Below, one piece after another: positions 9,218 through 16,836 of a DNA stretch of 64,000 nt. The stretch spans positions 2,955,001 to 3,019,000 of the forward strand of contig NZ_CP141212.1 of assembly GCF_035610345.1 (NCBI RefSeq), written 5' to 3'. Position numbers and translations under genes: made by a program. How positions within the stretch are numbered: the stretch's first letter is position 1; each line of letters opens with the position of its first letter. The DNA is from Sinorhizobium meliloti. GTDB taxonomy: Bacteria > Pseudomonadota > Alphaproteobacteria > Rhizobiales > Rhizobiaceae. A model generated the notes under the pieces. That model was given only the letters and a program-made list of their open reading frames with translations, did not search any database and was not told where the DNA came from.

Positions 9218-9347
9218 GCGCCGCCCGCGCGTTGCTACGCGCGCCCTTCGACAGCTTCGACGAGACGGAATATTGCAGCGATCTCGAAACCGCGTAAAGC
9301 GCTGGAGCGGAATAAGGGCAGCCACCCCGCGGCATCGGCGTCCTGTT

Positions 9348-9457
9348 GATCACGTTGATCTTAGGTCGAGTCGACCTAAGATCAACGTGATCGATTCCAA
9401 TCGGTAGAGCGGGACGCGGGCGGAAAACCGCGCACACTTTTCCTCATTCCCGCTCTA
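9348..9457. repeat. RIME1-like mosaic repeat of two palindromes
   Basis: The first palindrome (9348-9392) has 22-base perfect arms around one central base, with ends GATCACGTTGATC and GATCAACGTGATC. The second has terminal arms TAGAGCGGGA (9405-9414) and TCCCGCTCTA (9448-9457) around the string GGCGGAAAACCGCGCACAC. Two adjacent palindromes of this size and sequence match my recollection of the rhizobial RIME1 element. The right arm contains the TAG stop of the efflux gene at 9455. Confidence 0.75.
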
Positions 9458-11044
9458 ATGCCCGCCGCCGCCTGGGCCGGCGCCTTGTGGCTTGGCGATC
9501 ATCAGGACGCCGGCGATCATCGACAGGAACAGGACGGTGAGCAATACGAACACGTCGATGAAGGACATGATCGCCGCCTGCTGCTGGACCATCGCCGCCA
9601 GCTGCTTGACCGCAGCCGTGCTTCCGTCGAGGCCGTGCGCAGTGAAGGTCGTGGCGATGTTGCGCATCCGCTCGACAGCCTCCGGGTTGCCCCATTCCAC
9701 GTGCTCGGCGAGCCGGGCGTAGTGGAAATCCTGGCGTTGCGTGAGGATCGTGTTGATGACCGCCAGCCCGACTGCGCCACCGAGGTTACGCGTCAGGTTG
9801 TAGAGTCCCGACGCATTGCGGATGCGCGCCGGCGGCAGGGTGCCGAGTGCGATATTGTTGATCGGCACCATGCAGAGCATCAGCGAGCAGCCGCGCAGGA
9901 TCTGCGGAACGAGCAGCTCCCAGAAATCCCAGTCGGCGGTCATCTGGCTCATCAGCCAGGTGCCCGCGGCAAAGCCGGCAAAGCCGATGGTCATCATCGC
10001 TCGCGGATCCATTCGCCCGGCGAGGAAACCCGCAACGGGCGCGGTCAGGAACATGGCGAGACCCGAGACGAACATGGTTTCGCCGATCATCAGGGAGTCG
10101 TAGCCGCGGATACGTCCGAGATAGAGCGGATAGAGATAGGTGAGCCCGTAAAGGCCGATCCCCATGACGAAGGAGAAGAGCGAGCCGAAGGTAAAGTTGC
10201 GGTTGGCGAAGGCCTTGAGATCGACGACCGGGAAATCGACTTTGAACGCCCGATAGAAGAAGACGGCGGCGGCGACGGTGGCGGCGACGGCACCCATGAC
10301 GATGTGCTCGTCGTTGAACCAGTCATTGGCATTGCCTTCCTCCAGCACGTATTCGAGCGAGCCGAGAAAAATCGCCATGGAGAGAAGTCCCCACCAGTCG
10401 AACTTCTTGATCAATCCGAGTTCCGGCTTGTCGAAATCGATGAAGATCCAGGTGACCGTCGCGACGATGATGCCGGGAATGACGTTGACGAGGAACAGCC
10501 AGTGCCAGGAAAAGGCATGGCTCAGATAACCGCCGACCGTGGGGCCGATGGTCGGCGCAAGCGTCGCGATGAGCCCGATGATGGGCGAGACGACGTTGCG
10601 CTTCGACGGCGGGAAGATGGTGAAGGCTGCGGCAAAGACCGACGGGATCATGCCGCCGCCGATAAATCCCTGGATCGCCCGGTAAACGATCATCTGTTCG
10701 ATGTTGGTGGCCGTGGCGGCAAGAGCGCTGGCGGCCGTGAAGCCGGCCGCGGCCACGGAGAAGAGCACCCGCGTCGAGACGATGCGGGCAAGCGTGCCAG
10801 AGAGCGGGATCATGATGACTTCCGCGATCAGATAGGCGGTCTGCACCCACCCGATCTCGTCAGATCCGGCCGACAGGCCCGCCTGGATCTCGGCGAGCGA
10901 GGCGGAAACGATCTGGATGTCGAGGATCGCCATGAACATTCCGACGACCATCGCGAAAAAGGCGATGAGCCGCCGCGGGTCCATATGCTCCTCGGCCTTG
11001 GGTAGGCTCGGCGCAGCCGCGCCCGCTGTTGCTGTTGCGGCCAT
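9455..11044 (-). CDS. EmrB/QacA-type MFS multidrug exporter (DHA2, 14 TM)
   Basis: Proton-driven drug efflux permease of the inner membrane, 529 residues, working with the adjacent membrane-fusion protein. Many hydrophobic segments begin with IAFFAMVVGMFMAILDIQIV; the DIQIV segment and the motif-C-like IGPTVGGYLS are typical of DHA2 transporters, and the length fits 14 helices. ATG 11044 is preferred over GTG 11053 because GAGGAG lies 8 bases before it. The stop codon falls inside the terminal arm of a RIME-like repeat, so the extreme C terminus (GAGPGGGGH) may have been set by that insertion. It lies 28 bases after the emrA-like gene, likely co-transcribed. Confidence 0.93.
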   Translation of the reverse strand: MAATATAGAAAPSLPKAEEHMDPRRLIAFFAMVVGMFMAILDIQIVSASLAEIQAGLSAGSDEIGWVQTAYLIAEVIMIPLSGTLARIVSTRVLFSVAAAGFTAASALAATATNIEQMIVYRAIQGFIGGGMIPSVFAAAFTIFPPSKRNVVSPIIGLIATLAPTIGPTVGGYLSHAFSWHWLFLVNVIPGIIVATVTWIFIDFDKPELGLIKKFDWWGLLSMAIFLGSLEYVLEEGNANDWFNDEHIVMGAVAATVAAAVFFYRAFKVDFPVVDLKAFANRNFTFGSLFSFVMGIGLYGLTYLYPLYLGRIRGYDSLMIGETMFVSGLAMFLTAPVAGFLAGRMDPRAMMTIGFAGFAAGTWLMSQMTADWDFWELLVPQILRGCSLMLCMVPINNIALGTLPPARIRNASGLYNLTRNLGGAVGLAVINTILTQRQDFHYARLAEHVEWGNPEAVERMRNIATTFTAHGLDGSTAAVKQLAAMVQQQAAIMSFIDVFVLLTVLFLSMIAGVLMIAKPQGAGPGGGGH

Positions 11045-11072
11045 TTCCGCCACTCCTCGGGCCTTGAGCCCT

Positions 11073-12278
11073 TTACTTCGCGGCCGCGACCTTCGACTGT
11101 TCCGGTGCGGTGCGGGTATCGACGTCGACCACGACGCTCAGCCCCGCGCGCAGGTGCCCTTCCGCCAGCACGTCGGCCGGCAGCGTGATGCGCACCGGAA
11201 CGCGCTGGATGACCTTGGTGAAGTTGCCGGTCGCGTTTTCCGCCGGCAGCAGCGAAAAGACGGAGCCGGACGCCGGCGAGATCGATGCGACGGTGCCTTC
11301 GATCGGATGATCCTCATAGGCGTCGACATGGATCTGGACCTTGGAACCCGGCACCAGATGCGCGATCTGCGTTTCCTTGAAGTTGGCGTCTATATAGAGC
11401 TCATCCGTCGGCACCAGCGCGGCCAGCCGCTGGCCCGCCGAAACGAGATCGCCGACCTGAACCGCCACATTGCCTATCACGCCGTCATAGGGCGCCTTCA
11501 GCACCGTGAAGGCCAGGTCCCTGTTTGCCTTGTCGCGGGTAAGCTCCAGCGACCGGATCGTGCTTTCCGCTTCCATCCGCTGGGCCTCGAGCACGGTGAT
11601 GTTGGACTTGGCCGCAGCAATGTTCGCCTCCGCGCCGGCGAGATTCGCGCGAGCCTGATCGAGTGCGACCTGTGCGCTGTCGAGGGAAGCGTCGGTGCCG
11701 AAGGACTTCGACTGCAGCTCGCTGGCGCGCTTCTGGGCCAGTTCCGCGCCACGTACCGTCGCCTCGAGCGCCTTCTTCTGCGCTTCGGTTTGAGTAAGGC
11801 TCGCCTTGGCGCCGGCGATCTGCGCATCGAAGCGGTCGAGCGCAAGCTTCTGCGTGGCGATCTGCGCCTCGGCCTGTTCGGCCGCGATACGATAATCGCC
11901 GTCGTCGAGCGTCACGAGGGGATCTCCAGCCTTTACATGCTGGTTGGCGACGACGTCGACCTTGGCGACATAGCCGGACACCTTGGGCGAAATCGTCGCG
12001 ATGTCCCCTTCTATGTAAGCGTCGTCGGTCGAGACCAGGAAACGGCCGTTGGTCCACCAGTCATAGCCGTACCAGCCGGCGGCACCGAGGAGCACGAGAC
12101 CCAGCACCGGAAGAATTTTGCGGCGCTTCTTCGGGGGCGCAGCGCTCTCGGTCCCGGTTTGCTCTGCGGCTGCAGCGTCGGTTCCGGGCCCCTTGGCCTC
12201 GGCCTTCTGGGTATCCATTTCGAAATCGTCGCCTACGGGACGAACACGGGCAGCACTGGAAGAGCTGGAAGCGGACAT
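11073..12278 (-). CDS. EmrA/HlyD-type membrane fusion protein
   Basis: Periplasmic adaptor of about 401 residues that links the EmrB-like permease to an outer-membrane channel. A cytoplasmic Ala/Glu-rich N terminus is followed by one membrane anchor (ILPVLGLVLLGAAGWYGYDW), a barrel-sandwich/lipoyl half (NGRFLVSTDDAYIEGDI, then PKVSGYVAKVDVVANQHVKAGD), a long Ala/Gln-rich coiled coil, and the returning half (APYDGVIGNVAVQVGDLV). ATG 12278 is chosen over 12350, whose extra residues overlap the operator region; MDTQKAEAKG at 12218 is a possible alternative. It is divergent from the TetR gene and is the first gene of the efflux operon. Confidence 0.92.
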   Translation of the reverse strand: MSASSSSSAARVRPVGDDFEMDTQKAEAKGPGTDAAAAEQTGTESAAPPKKRRKILPVLGLVLLGAAGWYGYDWWTNGRFLVSTDDAYIEGDIATISPKVSGYVAKVDVVANQHVKAGDPLVTLDDGDYRIAAEQAEAQIATQKLALDRFDAQIAGAKASLTQTEAQKKALEATVRGAELAQKRASELQSKSFGTDASLDSAQVALDQARANLAGAEANIAAAKSNITVLEAQRMEAESTIRSLELTRDKANRDLAFTVLKAPYDGVIGNVAVQVGDLVSAGQRLAALVPTDELYIDANFKETQIAHLVPGSKVQIHVDAYEDHPIEGTVASISPASGSVFSLLPAENATGNFTKVIQRVPVRITLPADVLAEGHLRAGLSVVVDVDTRTAPEQSKVAAAK

Positions 12279-12307
12279 GGGCCACCGATCTGTTTTGGAA
12301 TTGAACT

Positions 12308-12321
12308 GAACCGTTCGGTTC
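12308..12321. promoter_or_regulatory. TetR operator site 1 (GAACC-N4-GGTTC)
   Basis: GAACCGTTCGGTTC lies just downstream of the minus-strand promoter for the emrA-like gene. It shares its GAACC/GGTTC arms and 4-base spacing with the longer site at 12364-12389, so both are likely bound by the TetR protein encoded at 12525. Confidence 0.6.
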
Positions 12322-12329
12322 GATGACGC

Positions 12330-12358
12330 TTGACATAATGCCTTTCGCACCGCATATC
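12330..12358 (+). promoter_or_regulatory. Probable tetR promoter (TTGACA, 17 bases, CATATC)
   Basis: A consensus TTGACA -35 (12330-12335) is followed after 17 bases by a weak -10 (12353-12358). Transcription would begin around 12365, inside operator site 2, fitting autorepression. Confidence 0.45.
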
Positions 12359-12360
12359 AA
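12332..12360 (-). promoter_or_regulatory. Probable emrAB promoter (TTGATA, 17 bases, TATGTC)
   Basis: On the minus strand, TTGATA (12360-12355) and TATGTC (12337-12332) are 17 bases apart. This promoter overlaps the tetR promoter almost completely, so the two operators flank a single bidirectional promoter. Confidence 0.45.
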
Positions 12361-12363
12361 GAG

Positions 12364-12389
12364 CAAATCGAACCAGTCGGTTCGATTTG
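12364..12389. promoter_or_regulatory. TetR operator site 2, 11-base perfect arms
   Basis: Perfect inverted repeat: CAAATCGAACC and its complement GGTTCGATTTG around the spacer AGTC. It overlaps the expected tetR transcription start and lies behind the emrA -35. It is the strongest operator-like palindrome in this region. Confidence 0.7.
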
Positions 12390-12419
12390 TAAGGTGAAGA
12401 TGATTTGTAAGGTGAAGAT
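12384..12419. repeat. Perfect tandem duplication of an 18-base unit
   Basis: GATTTGTAAGGTGAAGAT occurs twice back to back (12384-12401 and 12402-12419) in the 5' leader of the tetR gene. The first copy begins inside the right arm of operator site 2. Confidence 0.9.
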
Positions 12420-12524
12420 AAAGTGTGCGCGTTCTCTCCGCGCCCGCTATTCTCATTGGAATCGGATCTGGACGCGTTCCCGTGACGCAAGCTAGATCAA
12501 AAGGAGTGGATACGTCCGGCAGCC

Positions 12525-13220
12525 ATGACGTCAGCGAAAAGCGCAGAGCAGGAAAGATCCCTGCAGGACCAGCACGAACACCCGTCGACCGGTGGGCGTC
12601 ACGCCGCCGGCGAGGATCCGGTCAAGCGCGAGCGGATTCTCGACGGCGCCAAACGCGTTTTCATGCGGAGCAGTTTCGACGCCGCCAGCATGAACGACAT
12701 CACGCGCGAGGCCGGCGTTTCCAAGGGCACGCTCTACGTCTATTTCGAGAACAAGGAAGACCTGTTCACGGCGCTCATCGCGCGCGAGCGCAACATTATC
12801 GTCAACAGCGTCAAGCAATCGTTGAACGGCAATGAACCGATCGAGGAGGCGCTTCACGCTTTCGGCGTGAAGCTGGTGACGAGCATAACGTCGGATTACA
12901 CGATCCGCGCGATGCGCACGGTACTCGGCGTGATCGACCGGATGCCCCGGCTGGCGCAGCGCTTCTTCACCGCGACGCCGGAGAACGGATACACCGTGCT
13001 CAAGGCCTATCTCGACCAGCAGGTGTCGGCAGGCACGCTCTCGATCGAAGACACGGAAATAGCCGCAAAGCAGTTCATCGATCTCGCCATGGCCGGAATG
13101 TTCAAGGGACGGCTTTTCGGCATGTGCGATGCGGTCTCGGCCGAAAGCATCGAAAAGAACGTCAGATCCGCCATCCGTGTTTTCCTCGCCGCCTACGGAA
13201 AGACGACGGGCACGGAGTAA
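12525..13220 (+). CDS. TetR-family repressor of the efflux operon
   Basis: A 231-residue regulator with an N-terminal tail of about 32 residues, then the TetR DNA-binding domain: KRERILDGAKRVFMRSSFDA followed by the HTH MNDITREAGVSKGTLYVYFE (about 56-75). The remaining helical domain would bind the inducer. It is divergent from the emrAB-like genes with a 246-base shared regulatory region containing two GAACC-N4-GGTTC operators, so it most likely represses both. ATG 12525 is the first in-frame ATG, but AAGGAG lies about 20 bases upstream, further than ideal, so the true start could be elsewhere. Confidence 0.92.
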   Translation: MTSAKSAEQERSLQDQHEHPSTGGRHAAGEDPVKRERILDGAKRVFMRSSFDAASMNDITREAGVSKGTLYVYFENKEDLFTALIARERNIIVNSVKQSLNGNEPIEEALHAFGVKLVTSITSDYTIRAMRTVLGVIDRMPRLAQRFFTATPENGYTVLKAYLDQQVSAGTLSIEDTEIAAKQFIDLAMAGMFKGRLFGMCDAVSAESIEKNVRSAIRVFLAAYGKTTGTE

Positions 13221-13339
13221 ACGCCACGGCGCCTTGCCGGCGAAACATGCCGCACCATCTTCTTGCAATCCAGCAATCGCGATCAAACGCGCTCGCCTGA
13301 AAGGCCGTAAGACCTTGCGTGTCCACAAAGGGAGTGACG

Positions 13340-14179
13340 ATGAGTGCCATCGGAAGGGCGATCTGGTTCATTGAAAGCCATTTCGCCGAGGATATATCGC
13401 TGGATGATATCGCCGCGGCCGCCGGCCTTTCGCGCTATCATCTTTCGCGCGTATTCGGGCTTTCGGCCGGTCGCTCGATCAGTGCCTATATCCGCGGCCG
13501 ACGCCTGAGCGGCGCCGCGCTTGCCCTCGCCAACGGCACATCCGGCATTCTCGAAGTGGCCCTCGAGGCGGGCTACGGCTCGCACGAGGCTTTCACCCGT
13601 GCCTTTCGCGAGCAGTTCGGGGTGACGCCCGAGACCATCCGCAAGCAGGGGCACGTCCGCAATGTCGAGCTTTTGGAGCCGATCAGAATGGACGACGCAC
13701 GCACTTTGAAGATCGAACCGCCGCGCTTCGAGGAAAGCCCGGGGCTTCTTCTCGCCGGTCTCGCAGAGACCTATGATTACAACCGCACCGAAGGCATCCC
13801 TTCCCTCTGGCAGCGTTTCAACGCCTATTTCGGCAGCATTCCCGGTCAGCACGGCAATGTCGCCTATGGCGTCTGCACCCAGTCGGACGGCGAGGCGGGC
13901 CGCTTCCGCTACATGGCTGCGGCGGAGATACGGGACGCCGAGGCCCTGCCCACCGGCTTCTCGACACTCAAGCTGCCCCGGCAGCGTTACGCGATCTTCG
14001 TCCATCGCGGGCACATTTCCGGGATCGCCAACACGGCCCATCACATCTTCACGACCTGGTTTCCGCAGTCCGGCCACCGACATGGTGAATTGCCCGACCT
14101 GATGGAACGCTACGACGAGCGCTTCGATCCGCATTCCGGCATGGGTGCGGTCGAGATCTGGGTGCCGCTGAAGGGCTGA
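13340..14179 (+). CDS. AraC-family regulator with GyrI-like effector-binding domain
   Basis: A 279-residue regulator in the Rob-like layout. The two HTH motifs of the AraC domain lie at the N terminus (ISLDDIAAAAGLSRYHLSRVF at about 20-40 and ILEVALEAGYGSHEAFTRAF at about 69-90), and a C-terminal GyrI/SOUL-like small-molecule domain (about 120-279, ending GMGAVEIWVPLK) senses a ligand. ATG 13340 has AGGGAG 5 bases upstream. It follows tetR on the same strand at a distance of 119 bases; this proximity and the domain type fit control of drug or detergent response, but no target is visible. Confidence 0.88.
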   Translation: MSAIGRAIWFIESHFAEDISLDDIAAAAGLSRYHLSRVFGLSAGRSISAYIRGRRLSGAALALANGTSGILEVALEAGYGSHEAFTRAFREQFGVTPETIRKQGHVRNVELLEPIRMDDARTLKIEPPRFEESPGLLLAGLAETYDYNRTEGIPSLWQRFNAYFGSIPGQHGNVAYGVCTQSDGEAGRFRYMAAAEIRDAEALPTGFSTLKLPRQRYAIFVHRGHISGIANTAHHIFTTWFPQSGHRHGELPDLMERYDERFDPHSGMGAVEIWVPLKG

Positions 14180-14278
14180 TTTCCGGTGCACGGACAGGTG
14201 CAGCCGACTTTCCTTCGACAATTCCACCCTTTCGATCACCCGGAGCCGACAACGTCGCCGCGAAAAGCGCGGCGGCGC

Positions 14279-14293
14279 TTGCGACTTTCGCAA
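14279..14293. promoter_or_regulatory. Palindrome TTGCGACTTTCGCAA upstream of the TerC gene
   Basis: TTGCG-N5-CGCAA, with one further matching pair on each side (C...G). It lies 53-67 bases before the TerC start. The same pattern occurs before bkdA1 (46971) and between lrp and hpd (57256). It could be an Lrp-family operator or simply a hairpin in the leader. Confidence 0.4.
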
Positions 14294-14345
14294 GTATCCC
14301 TAAATACTGCGCCATCTGTCGTGTCTCGAAAAGGAAAAGTTGCCG

Positions 14346-15098
14346 ATGCAGGAAATCCTCACGCTTGCTCAAAGCCCGGAGGCTTGGATCGCCCTCATCA
14401 CACTCATCGTCATGGAAGTGGTCCTCGGCATCGACAATCTCATTTTCATCTCGATCCTCACCAACAAGCTGCCGCCGGAACACCGCGTCAGCGCCCGGCG
14501 CATCGGCATCGGCCTTGCACTCGTCATGCGGCTGGCGCTGCTCGGCACCATCGCCTGGATCGTTAAACTGACGCAGCCGGTCTTCGAGGCCTTCGGCCAC
14601 GGCTTTTCCTGGAAGGACATGATCCTGATCGCCGGCGGGCTCTTCCTCGTGTGGAAGGCGACCAAGGAAATCCATCATAGTGTCGATCCGAGCGATCATG
14701 AGGAGGATTTCATCGCCAGCTCCGCGATCAACAGCTTCGCGGCCGCCATCGGCCAGATCCTGCTTCTTGACCTCGTCTTCTCGGTCGACAGCATCATCAC
14801 CGCCGTCGGCATGACCCCGCATCTGCCGATCATGGTCGTCGCCGTCGTCGTCGCCGTGACCGTCATGCTGGTTGCAGCGAACCCGCTTGCAAACTTCATC
14901 GAGAGAAATCCGACGATCGTCATGCTGGCGCTGGCCTTCCTCCTGATGATCGGCACGACCCTGATCGCCGAAGGCATGGGCTTCCACGTGCCGAAGGGCT
15001 ACGTCTATGCTGCGATGGCCTTCTCCGCACTGGTCGAGGTGCTCAACATGGTCGCCCGCAACGCGCGCATGAAGCGACAAGCCGCAAGGACGAAATAG
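14346..15098 (+). CDS. TerC-family integral membrane protein
   Basis: A 250-residue inner-membrane protein of the TerC family, whose members are linked to metal ion (notably manganese) export and tellurite phenotypes. About seven hydrophobic segments are seen. The two conserved acidic membrane motifs are present: [13 protein letters not shown] (about 24-36) and [15 protein letters not shown] (about 140-154). ATG 14346 is preferred, since AAGGA lies about 10 bases upstream; a TTG at 14340 is closer to it. It stands alone, followed by a terminator. The leader carries two hairpins, but I could not match a manganese riboswitch. Confidence 0.88.
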   Translation: MQEILTLAQSPEAWIALITLIVMEVVLGIDNLIFISILTNKLPPEHRVSARRIGIGLALVMRLALLGTIAWIVKLTQPVFEAFGHGFSWKDMILIAGGLFLVWKATKEIHHSVDPSDHEEDFIASSAINSFAAAIGQILLLDLVFSVDSIITAVGMTPHLPIMVVAVVVAVTVMLVAANPLANFIERNPTIVMLALAFLLMIGTTLIAEGMGFHVPKGYVYAAMAFSALVEVLNMVARNARMKRQAARTK

Positions 15099-15113
15099 AA
15101 GCGCGACACAACA

Positions 15114-15138
15114 GGCCCGCATCGCACCAATGCGGGCC
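15114..15138 (+). terminator. Hairpin terminator after the TerC gene
   Basis: GGCCCGCAT (15114-15122) and ATGCGGGCC (15130-15138) form a perfect 9-base stem with a 7-base loop, 16 bases past the stop. The T-tract is short (TTC), so termination may be partial. Confidence 0.6.
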
Positions 15139-15368
15139 TTCGCCGCGATCTTTGCTCTTGGCCTGCGGCGAGACGACGACATTGCCGCTCGCGGCTTTCC
15201 GTTGACATGCAGGGCTTTCTATGGTCTCACGCCTGCCGACTGGAATTGCCTGGCTAAACCGCTGGTGCGGAACCCTTGCGGGCCTTTCCTTCCCATAAAA
15301 TGCGCGCCCGCAAGCTGGAAAGCACTCCGGCAAAGGGCCCCGAAAGCACGTCAAGACGGGCAAAGACA

Positions 15369-16826
15369 ATGGCAGATTCTGCAGTCCGGGTGCGTATCGC
15401 ACCTTCCCCCACCGGCGAGCCGCATGTCGGCACCGCCTATATCGCGCTCTTCAACTATCTCTTCGCCAAGAAGCACGGCGGCAAATTCATCCTGCGCATC
15501 GAGGACACGGATGCGACGCGCTCGACGCCGGAATTCGAGAAGAAGGTGCTCGACGCGCTGAGGTGGTGCGGACTGGAATGGTCGGAAGGTCCTGATATCG
15601 GCGGCCCCTACGGCCCCTATCGCCAGAGCGACCGCAAGGACATCTACAAGCCTTACGTCGAGAAGATCGTTGCGAACGGCCACGGCTTCCGCTGTTTCTG
15701 CACGCCCGAGCGGCTGGAGCAGATGCGCGAGGCGCAGCGTGCCGCCGGCAAGCCGCCGAAATATGACGGCCTCTGCCTCAGCCTCTCGGCCGAGGAAGTG
15801 ACGTCGCGCGTCGACGCCGGCGAGCCGCATGTCGTGCGCATGAAGATCCCGACCGAGGGCTCCTGCAAGTTCCACGACGGCGTCTATGGCGATGTCGAGA
15901 TCCCGTGGGAAGCCGTCGACATGCAGGTACTGCTCAAGGCCGACGGCATGCCGACCTATCACATGGCGAACGTCGTGGACGACCATCTGATGAAGATCAC
16001 CCATGTCGCACGCGGCGAGGAGTGGCTCGCCTCGGTGCCGAAGCACATTCTGATCTACCGGTATCTCGGCCTCGAACCGCCTGTCTTCATGCATCTGTCG
16101 CTGATGCGCAATGCCGACAAATCGAAACTGTCGAAGCGCAAGAACCCGACCTCCATCTCCTACTACACGGCGCTCGGCTACCTGCCGGAAGCGCTGATGA
16201 ACTTCCTCGGCCTGTTCTTCATCCAGATCGCCGAAGGCGAAGAACTGCTGACGGTGGAGGAGCTGGCGGAGAAATTCGATCCGGAAAACCTGTCCAAGGC
16301 CGGCGCGATCTTCGACATCCAGAAGCTCGACTGGCTGAATGCGCGCTGGATCCGCGAGAAGCTTTCCGACGAGGAATTCGCAGCCCGCGTCCTCGCCTGG
16401 GCGATGGACAACGAGCGGCTCAAGGAAGGTCTGAAGCTCTCTCAGACCCGCATTTCGAAGCTTGGCGAACTGCCTGATCTCGCCGCCTTCCTCTTCAAGT
16501 CGGATCTCGGCCTGCAGCCCGCCGCCTTTGCCGGCGTGAAGGCCTCGCCCGAGGAGATGCTCGAAATCCTGAACACCGTGCAGCCGGATCTCGAAAAGAT
16601 CCTGGAATGGAACAAGGAATCGATCGAGACGGAGCTGCGCGCCAGCGCGGAACGAATGGGCAAGAAGCTGAAAGCCGTGGTGGCGCCGCTCTTCGTCGCC
16701 TGCTCGGGCTCGCAGCGCTCGCTGCCGCTGTTCGATTCGATGGAACTGCTCGGCCGTTCGGTCGTGCGCCAGCGGCTGAAGGTCGCCGCGCAGGTCGTCG
16801 CCTCCATGGCGGGCAGTGGAAAGTAA
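15369..16826 (+). CDS. gltX: Glutamyl-tRNA synthetase
   Basis: Class I aminoacyl-tRNA synthetase that charges tRNA-Glu, and possibly tRNA-Gln as a non-discriminating enzyme. The 485-residue product shows the HIGH-type motif in APSPTGEPHVGT (about 11-22, His-Val-Gly-Thr), the RIEDTD block, the VARGEEW segment and the KMSKS-type loop SKLSKRKNP. ATG 15369 is chosen because IAPSPTG follows shortly, as in relatives; the long upstream frame is not conserved-looking. It lies 10 bases before lysS, which is likely co-transcribed. Many alphaproteobacteria carry two gltX genes, and this may be the second paralogue. Confidence 0.96.
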   Translation: MADSAVRVRIAPSPTGEPHVGTAYIALFNYLFAKKHGGKFILRIEDTDATRSTPEFEKKVLDALRWCGLEWSEGPDIGGPYGPYRQSDRKDIYKPYVEKIVANGHGFRCFCTPERLEQMREAQRAAGKPPKYDGLCLSLSAEEVTSRVDAGEPHVVRMKIPTEGSCKFHDGVYGDVEIPWEAVDMQVLLKADGMPTYHMANVVDDHLMKITHVARGEEWLASVPKHILIYRYLGLEPPVFMHLSLMRNADKSKLSKRKNPTSISYYTALGYLPEALMNFLGLFFIQIAEGEELLTVEELAEKFDPENLSKAGAIFDIQKLDWLNARWIREKLSDEEFAARVLAWAMDNERLKEGLKLSQTRISKLGELPDLAAFLFKSDLGLQPAAFAGVKASPEEMLEILNTVQPDLEKILEWNKESIETELRASAERMGKKLKAVVAPLFVACSGSQRSLPLFDSMELLGRSVVRQRLKVAAQVVASMAGSGK

Positions 16827-16836
16827 GGACGAGACC

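Noticed and set aside
14180-14345. Manganese (yybP-ykoY) riboswitch before the TerC gene
   Set aside because: There are hairpins but not the conserved loop sequences that I could recognise.
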